From contig JAWNGF010000013.1 in assembly GCA_037039685.1 (NCBI GenBank), forward strand, positions 1,013,001 to 1,077,000: a stretch of DNA of 64,000 bases, in the 5' to 3' direction. Both the position numbers and the translations under genes were made by a program. The notes beneath the pieces were generated by a model. It was not told the DNA's origin, ran no database searches, and worked only from the letters and a program-made list of their open reading frames with translations. Shown piece after piece: positions 57,680 through 64,000 of this stretch; the stretch's first letter is position 1, and each line of letters opens with the position of its first letter. This stretch comes from Ceratobasidium sp. AG-K (lineage: Eukaryota > Basidiomycota > Agaricomycetes > Cantharellales > Ceratobasidiaceae).

Positions 57680-60600
57680 AATGGCGTCCAGTCCACACCC
57701 ACCGAACCCATCGACCCACGCCCATAGCTCCCCTATCGCACTTGGCTGTACGCCCGTCGAAGTCACACCGAGGGGCGTACCATTCGCACAGACAATCATA
57801 AGTACTGCCGTGCAAAGCAAGTTAACCGAACTCAAATCGGCGCTCAGAACGATGAGGGCCAGTCTGAGCGGACTACCCCCTATAAAATCGGCAATCAACG
57901 GACTAGAAAGGTGTCTCGCCCATATACAGGTACGTTCGTAGCTTGGCCTGACCTCAATTTGTGACCCAGGCCAAATCAAATAGATCGGGGAGCAAACTCG
58001 GCACGAGTATGAAGATGTAGTGTCCCGCCTGACCAACCTGGCAAATCTAATCCAGAAGAATGTTGTCGAAAAAAGCCCATCATATGTGCCGCATTCGATC
58101 GCTAACGTTGCAAGGTCCGTCAGAGAGTTACCACCTCGTTCGTACTCAGTTGAATGAAAGTGCAGGGCTATCGAGGAACTGACGAGCGTGATCGGGGGGT
58201 GTCAGGATATAGAAGCTGTGCTGAAGTACTACTGCAAGGTGGGAGCGCTGTTGCAGCAGTTACAGGCGAGTGATATTGGAACGCCCATGCAACTCAAGGA
58301 GTAACAGCCAGCAGGTCGATATATCGTCGAGTACCTGGGATGTTTTTCAGGAGCAACAAATGGTATGCACTCGCTTGACCTATATGTGAGTTCGGCAGGA
58401 ATAGTAAGTGGCTCGCTTGTAGGATACCCGCCTCGAGCGCCTCCTGCCAGCATACGACGCCTACTACAACGCGGCACTTTCCAGCTCAGTCGCAAAGCGT
58501 ACGGGATGTACAGAGGGCACTCGGATAGCACCGTTGACCACCGTCCAAACCTGGATTCACGAAGCAGACGCGGCAAAGATATACTGGCTGAACGGTATGG
58601 CCGGTACTGGCAAGACCACGATCGCCTACTCGGTCTGCGAGATGTTGCAGAAAAAGTACCAGCTCGGCGGTAGTTTCTTCTGCTCCCGCAACTCGCCTGA
58701 CTGCCGCGATGTCAACAGGATTGTACCGACGATTGCATATCAGCTTGGGAGATACTCAAATGCCTACCGAAAGGCACTGTTTGATGTGCTGAGGAACGAC
58801 CCGGATACTGCGAAGCGGAACATCAGCACACAGTTCAAGCAGCTTGTATTGGGCCCGCTGGTGGAGATGGGCGAGGCGATGCCGGCCGACGTAGTAATAG
58901 TGATCGATGCGCTCGACGAGTGTACGGACGTGGATGGAACCAGAGACGTGCTGAGCATGCTACTGCAGTACGCAGGCGACCTTCCGATCAAGTTCTTTGT
59001 CTCTAGCCGACCGGAGCCCGAGATCTCTGAATGCATGGCAGCTTCCGACGGTGCTATGCGTTCAATCATATGGTTACATGACATTGAGCAGTCCCAGGTA
59101 CAGGCAGACATCAAGCTCTACCTCACCCAAGCGTTGAAGTCGGTTCGCCTTTCCTCCCCCGAAATCGATCTGCTCACTGCCCACGCCGGGTGCCTGTTCA
59201 TCTTTGCTGCGACTGTTGTAAGATACATTCTACCTGCCAAAGGATCCGTGAACCCAACCCAACGCATACAAACGGTGCTGGGACTACGGCCAGACCAATC
59301 GAACAAAGTCTATCAGGATATTGACGAGCTCTACGCTACTATCCTATCAAATGCACTAGATGAGAAGACATATGAAGAGAGCGAGCTGACTACAAGGCGA
59401 CAAGTACTTCGGACGGTAATCTGTGCAAGAGAACCGTTGTCGATATCGGCACTTGGTGAGGTACTCAATTTGCCGGATGAAAAATCGGTTCAAATCATGA
59501 TCCAACCCCTGCAATCCGTGCTGCACGTATCGGATAGCACCGATGTGGTGTCCACCCTCCACGCGTCGTTTCCTGACTTTCTGCTGAACGAAAAACGAGC
59601 TGGACAGTTTTATTGCAACGAAATTGTGCAGAATTCATACTTAGCCGAGTATTGCTTCAGGTTGATGGGCCGGTCGCTGAAGTTCAATATATGCGGCCTA
59701 AAATCGTCATACCACTTTGACAGAGACGTCCCAGGCTTACAAGATCGACTTACCCAGCAAATACCCGCCGGGCTGTTTTACTCGTGTCAATACTGGGGCG
59801 ACCATATGACAAGAAACTCGCCCACATATACATCGCTTTTACTCCTGGAATCATTCTTGCAGCAACGCCTGCTCGTTTGGATGGAGGTGATGAATCTCAG
59901 AGGGCGGATTGGCCAAGGGGAAAACATACTTAGTCAGATACTGGGCTGGCTTCCGGTGAGTAGCTGTATACCCGCAACATAGTCTGCTAACTGTAACATG
60001 CAGTCACATGACGAAAGCACTGAGCTCCAGGACTTCACATATGACGCACGCAACTTTCTCACTACCTTTGCCGGCAACCCCACCTCGCTCTCCACCCCGC
60101 ACATTTATGTTTCCGTACTGCCATTCACGTCGAAGCAAAGCCTGGTTCATAAAACCTACTGGCCACAGACACAAGGGCTGATACGAGTCGACGGTGCAGC
60201 AATGGAGGTAAGAAGGAAGTCGGCCCTTGCAACTTGGGCTGTTGAGGGCGCCGTGAATACCCTAGCTCTCTCCAAAGACGGCAGGCGTGTCGTCTCCGGC
60301 TCGGACAACAACGAAGTGAGCGTCTGGGACGTATCTAGTGGTACTCGCATCCTAGGACCGCTGGCTGGCCACACAGAACGGGTCTGGTCGGTCGCGTATT
60401 CCCCAGACAATAACCACATGGCGTCCGGTTCCTACGATGATACCATTCGCATCTGGCACGCAGAAAAGGGCCAATTGATCACCGGAAGGCTTCTCGGCCA
60501 TAGCGAATCTGTCTATTCTGTCGCATTCTCGGTCGATGGAGCTTACCTCGCGTCCGGCTCCGAAGACAGCACCATTCGAGTCTGGGACGCAGACACGGGC

Positions 60601-62262
60601 GCCCCGGTCGGTGACCCCCTCGAGGGGCAGTGGGGCGCTGTATGGTCGATTGCTTTTTCACCAGACGGACAGCGCCTTGCCTCTGGGTCGCGCGACTCGG
60701 TAATCCGAGTCTGGGACTGGCAGCGAAGCTTAATAGCGGGGGGACAGCTTGAAGGGCACACAGATGCCGTGTATTCTATCGCATATGCTAGCGACGGGGG
60801 TCGTCTGGCTTCCGGCTCAGGAGATCAGACAGTTCGAGTGTGGGATATGTTGAATGGCACGCTACTAGCCGGCCCGTTCGGGGGTCATACCGGTGCTGTC
60901 TGGTGCGTTTCTTTCTCACCGAACGGCACTCGAGTCGTATCGGGTTCACATGATCGAACAATCCGGATATGGGAGGCTATGAGCGGGGTGCTGGTGGCTG
61001 GGCCATTCGAGGGACACGGCGGTGCTATCAACTCGGTTCTGTTCACGGCAGACGGCACTCGCATCTTATCCGGATCCGACGATGATACGATCTGTGTATG
61101 GGACGCGCGCCAAGAGGCAACAGGCGTTACCGAGTCGCTGAGACACACTGGCGGCACTAACTCCGTTATCTTGTCCCCTAATGGCACGCGCGCCGCATCT
61201 GGCTCGAACGATTCCACGATCTGCGTCTGGGACACACACAACGGCTCACTCGTCGGCGGCCCAATCAAAGGTCACCCCAGCACAATCAACTCGGTTGCAT
61301 TCTCGCCCGACGGGGCACGCATCGTGTCTGGCTCTGGCGATCACGCCCTCCGCATATGGGACACGTCAGCCGGCACTATACTTGTCGGCCCGATCGAGGG
61401 ACACACCCGTTTGGTGCAGTCGGTGGCATTTTCACCCGATGGCAGCCGAATTGCATCCGGTTCCAAAGATCGCACCATTCGACTATGGAACTCGCACACC
61501 GGTGCATTGGTCGCCGAGCCATTCACAGGCCACACTAACACAGTCGCGTCGATCTCATTTTCGCCCGACGGTGCTCGCATCTTCTCTGGCTCGTGGGACG
61601 AGAGAGTCCGAATGTGGGATGCCAACAACGGCACCACGCTCTGGGCGTCCGAAGCTCACACCAACTGGGTCAACTGCGTAGCGTTTTCACTTGATGGGGC
61701 GCGGGTCGTGTCTGGCTCGGATGACTATGCTGTCTTGGTGATGGACGCGAGTGACGGTGCAGTGTTGCATGGTCCGTTCACAGGTCACACCCACTTTATC
61801 AACTCAGTGGCATTCTCGCCCGATGGAAGGCGCGTCGTCTCTGGATCTAAGGATAAAACTGTGCGGGTGTGGGACGTGGAGAGCGGTACGATGGCGGCAG
61901 GTCCACTCGAACGACATACGGGTGGCGTTGGCTCAGTTGCATTCTTCCCCGACGGTACGCGTATCGTCTCCGGCTCGGCTGATGGCACCACCCGCATTTG
62001 GGATCTAGATGCCATCACCCAAGCGAGTCCATCTGCCGATGACTGGTCCATTGATGACGACGGGTGGCTAACCGACTCGCACGCGCAGCGGCTCTTCTGG
62101 GTGCCACCCGACCTCCGCCATGCGTTTGGGTTCCTAACTGCTGCCAACCCCACCGTAATCAACGCTGATTGTACGATTCGCATCGGCCCCTCTACCTTGC
62201 TAGGCGATCGCTGGCACGAGTGCTACGGTATATCATCGGTGGGGGCTTCGTCCTACGAGTAG
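57680..62262 (+). CDS. NLR-like protein: helical N-terminus, NACHT NTPase, 14 WD40 repeats
   Basis: STAND-type signalling protein of the kind involved in fungal non-self recognition. Start MASSPHPPNPSTHAHSS; exons 1-3 encode a helical region (LTELKSALRTMRASLSGLPP; HEYEDVVSRLTNLANLIQKN). After small introns the large exon from ~58420 has RLLPAYDAYYNAAL, then Walker A GMAGTGKTT (~58600) and Walker B VVIVIDALDEC (~58890). KFFVSSRPEPEI (sensor 1-like) and a helical arm follow. An intron (59955-60002) precedes fourteen WD40 units from ~60230 to 62010, each ending V/I-x-VWD-type. Fourteen equals two seven-bladed propellers. Repeat 12 ends VLVMDAS (Trp lost). Frame is open through the NACHT and WD40 exons. 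The WD repeats are similar to one another, as in fast-evolving HET/NWD families. Stop TAG 62260-62262. Confidence 0.92.
60231..62010 (+). repeat. Internal array of 14 WD40 units (~126 bp each)
   Basis: In-frame DNA repeats with recurring 'tctggctc', 'gtctgggac' and 'cattctc.cc.ga.gg' words about every 126-129 bp. This is the substrate by which such genes gain or lose repeats. The units are clearly diverged from one another by eye. Confidence 0.8.
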
Positions 62263-62629
62263 CCAGCCCACCCTCATTGTTTTGTAAATTTACCTCAACA
62301 ATTCAGACTGCTTTGCCATATCCTTTCCGCTGTAGTATGATATTTATCCATTGTCCTTGTTGACCCATTCAATTAATGTAAATTTCAAAGTTTTTATAAA
62401 TTCCCAAATGAAGGTGACTCAATGAGCGCCGCTGTAGCGGCATGGACCTTGCTAAGTCAGTAATCTAATTCCGAGCACTGTGTGGTGAGTCCGAATCTTT
62501 TACGGAGCGGTTAACGCGAGTCAATATCAAGTGCGGTTGACGAGTTATTGTAAGGGGTGCTGCAATGGGAGTGTCATGTTTGGTGGTAGGCGACACTACA
62601 CTCTCACAAATGAGGAGCTTCCTCGCCGC

Positions 62630-63975
62630 AGGGACCGCGGTGAATGCGGTCGGTGTATGCCATTGGCTGTGGCCACATGGTTTGGCCCGTGCATTCGTGC
62701 GCCAACTGCAACCAACATACACACACATCTGTTCGTGTTGTTATTCGTTCCGTCCTTCATCCCTTCTGTTGCCGTTCTCACCAGGACTGCCAACCCGCCT
62801 GCCAGCCTGCTCGCGTCTTGGTGCCCGGCTCACCTGTGGGGCTTTCGCTCGGGACTCGAGGATCATGGGGCGCCCAACGGTACGTCGTCGGATGACCATG
62901 CATACGCGTTCTGTAAGCGTCAGAATACTTACAACGCGGCGCCTGCGCCGCGTGACAAAAACTCAGGTAATCGCGTTAAACCCGGGTGCGCGAGGCGCGT
63001 GACACATTGAGCATAGCACAACAGCTGTGGCCCGAACCTAACATTTCAATACGATCAATCCTTACCTTGTATGTAAATGTATGTATGTTAATCGACGGGG
63101 TTTGGTATTCTTACCAAACAATATTATCTACTGCATGCAGGCGAGAATTATTTACTTGACAGCAAGCACACACACTAGCTTCAAATTTGGGCCCATGAAT
63201 GATTCTAGCACCAAAGCTTCATGGCGCATATAGTCTGTCATACCGTCATGCGTGACAGGTTAGCAAGCTTCAACCGACCTGTGTGACAAGCGAAAAAAGT
63301 ACACCAGAGATTGACATTTGTGACGTGACATGTTGTAAGTATTTTGACGCGTATAGTATCCGAATCAAAGCACGCACTAGAGGCTAGGGACGCATTCATA
63401 TCGCATGTGGCTCTCGTTAAGCGTCGAACTGGCTGTGGTCACCCAGCGTTTCGAGGCGAAGCCTCCCATTTCAGCTATGTGACCTAGTATAGAAGCGTAC
63501 CCCGTATAACCTTTAGTATGTCTCTAATCCAATAAAATTATGACCCAATCAAAAATTTGCCCGATCCAACGCTCCTCGCTCCAGCTTTGCGACTATCTCA
63601 ATCGTAAAAGCAGTCGTCAACTTTGTTCTCAGGGTGAACTTAGCCGGGGATCTAGGAACAATGTTTCACGTAAGTAAGAATTGTTTATTGGATAGGTATT
63701 GCGCATACACTATAGTTTACAGTAAGACTTGTGCCGTATCCGGGCGAGTGCAGTTCCTCATAATCATAATGGCTATAGCGTTACGCACGTCAAGTTCGAT
63801 ACCCAATTCATTGTTGTCGGCGTGGGCTACTGATCTGCGGGCGTGGCTCTCATTACCGTGTTGGGCGGATAAAAGGGAGAAGTTTCACGACGGTGTCATT
63901 AAGCGTCAATCAATAGAAATACAGGGCAAATCAGACGTTTTCATTTTGGATTGTAGAGACCTTGCAAGCAAGGTA
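62630..63975 (+). repeat. Right member of the direct-repeat pair flanking the NLR gene
   Basis: Counterpart of 55915-56815. The middle (about 62920-63345) has ~430 bp absent from the left copy. After it the similarity resumes at 'gcacgcactagaggc' and continues to the edge of the window. Confidence 0.75.
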
Positions 63976-64000
63976 ATGCTAATGCGACTCGCGTGGAATC

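Noticed and set aside
60231..62010. Regularly spaced repeats that could be mistaken for a CRISPR-like array
   Set aside because: The ~126-bp period equals one WD40 unit and the frame is open throughout; the DNA is eukaryotic coding sequence.
60156..62183. Several long open frames on the minus strand and other plus frames across the WD40 array
   Set aside because: Shadows of the repetitive WD40 coding sequence; the main frame explains the region.
55915..63975. Direct repeats read as LTRs of a retrotransposon enclosing the NLR
   Set aside because: No primer-binding site, polypurine tract, gag or pol sequence between them, and the right copy carries a ~430-bp difference; tandem duplication fits better.

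Overview
The window is fungal nuclear DNA, almost certainly from an Agaricomycete (Basidiomycota). Genes are cut by many short GT-AG introns (about 45-65 nt). Families typical of this group are present: AA9 lytic polysaccharide monooxygenases, an M35 peptidyl-Lys metalloendopeptidase, a tyrosinase, a CFEM protein, a DUF7727 membrane protein and a NACHT-WD40 NLR. The overall style suggests a Rhizoctonia/Ceratobasidium-like genome; that placement is inference from gene content, not from a database search.

Layout. 1-2.9 kb: 3' part of a RanBP2-type zinc-finger protein, followed 3 kb later (5.86-6.38 kb) by a decayed duplicate of its C-terminal tail and 3'UTR. 3.5-4.0 kb: frameshifted fragment of a family whose long copy lies at 10.5-12.3 kb. 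8.3-9.4 kb (+) and 15.9-17.2 kb (-): two convergent paralogous AA9 genes. Between them lie the long copy of that uncharacterised family and a small multi-exon gene with an apparent in-frame stop. 17.3-30 kb: a gene-poor island holding two diverged paralogous genes with a HicA-like domain, degenerate relics duplicated with them, and several foldback (MITE-like) palindromes.

30-50 kb is a housekeeping block: tyrosinase, Rrp17/Nol12 ribosome-biogenesis protein, AT-hook protein, DUF7727 membrane protein (-), choline-transporter-like Pns1, an intron-containing tRNA-Lys(UUU), a SAM methyltransferase (-), proteasome assembly chaperone 2, and an unrecognised multi-exon gene. 50-56 kb is again secretome/accessory: M35 protease (-), CFEM protein (-), and a tandem pair of decayed DJ-1/PfpI genes (-). 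57.7-62.3 kb: an NLR with a NACHT domain and 14 WD40 repeats, flanked by a pair of long direct repeats.

The secreted genes (AA9 pair, M35, CFEM) point to plant-polymer attack, protein digestion and host or iron interaction. The NLR and the HicA-like genes are the most plausible parts of self/non-self or conflict systems. A recurring feature is the one-base frameshift: at least seven sit in otherwise well conserved genes. They are either consensus errors of a draft assembly or real pseudogenisation, and this matters for every gene model here. Exon boundaries were assigned by eye from GT/AG sites, reading frame and family resemblance.
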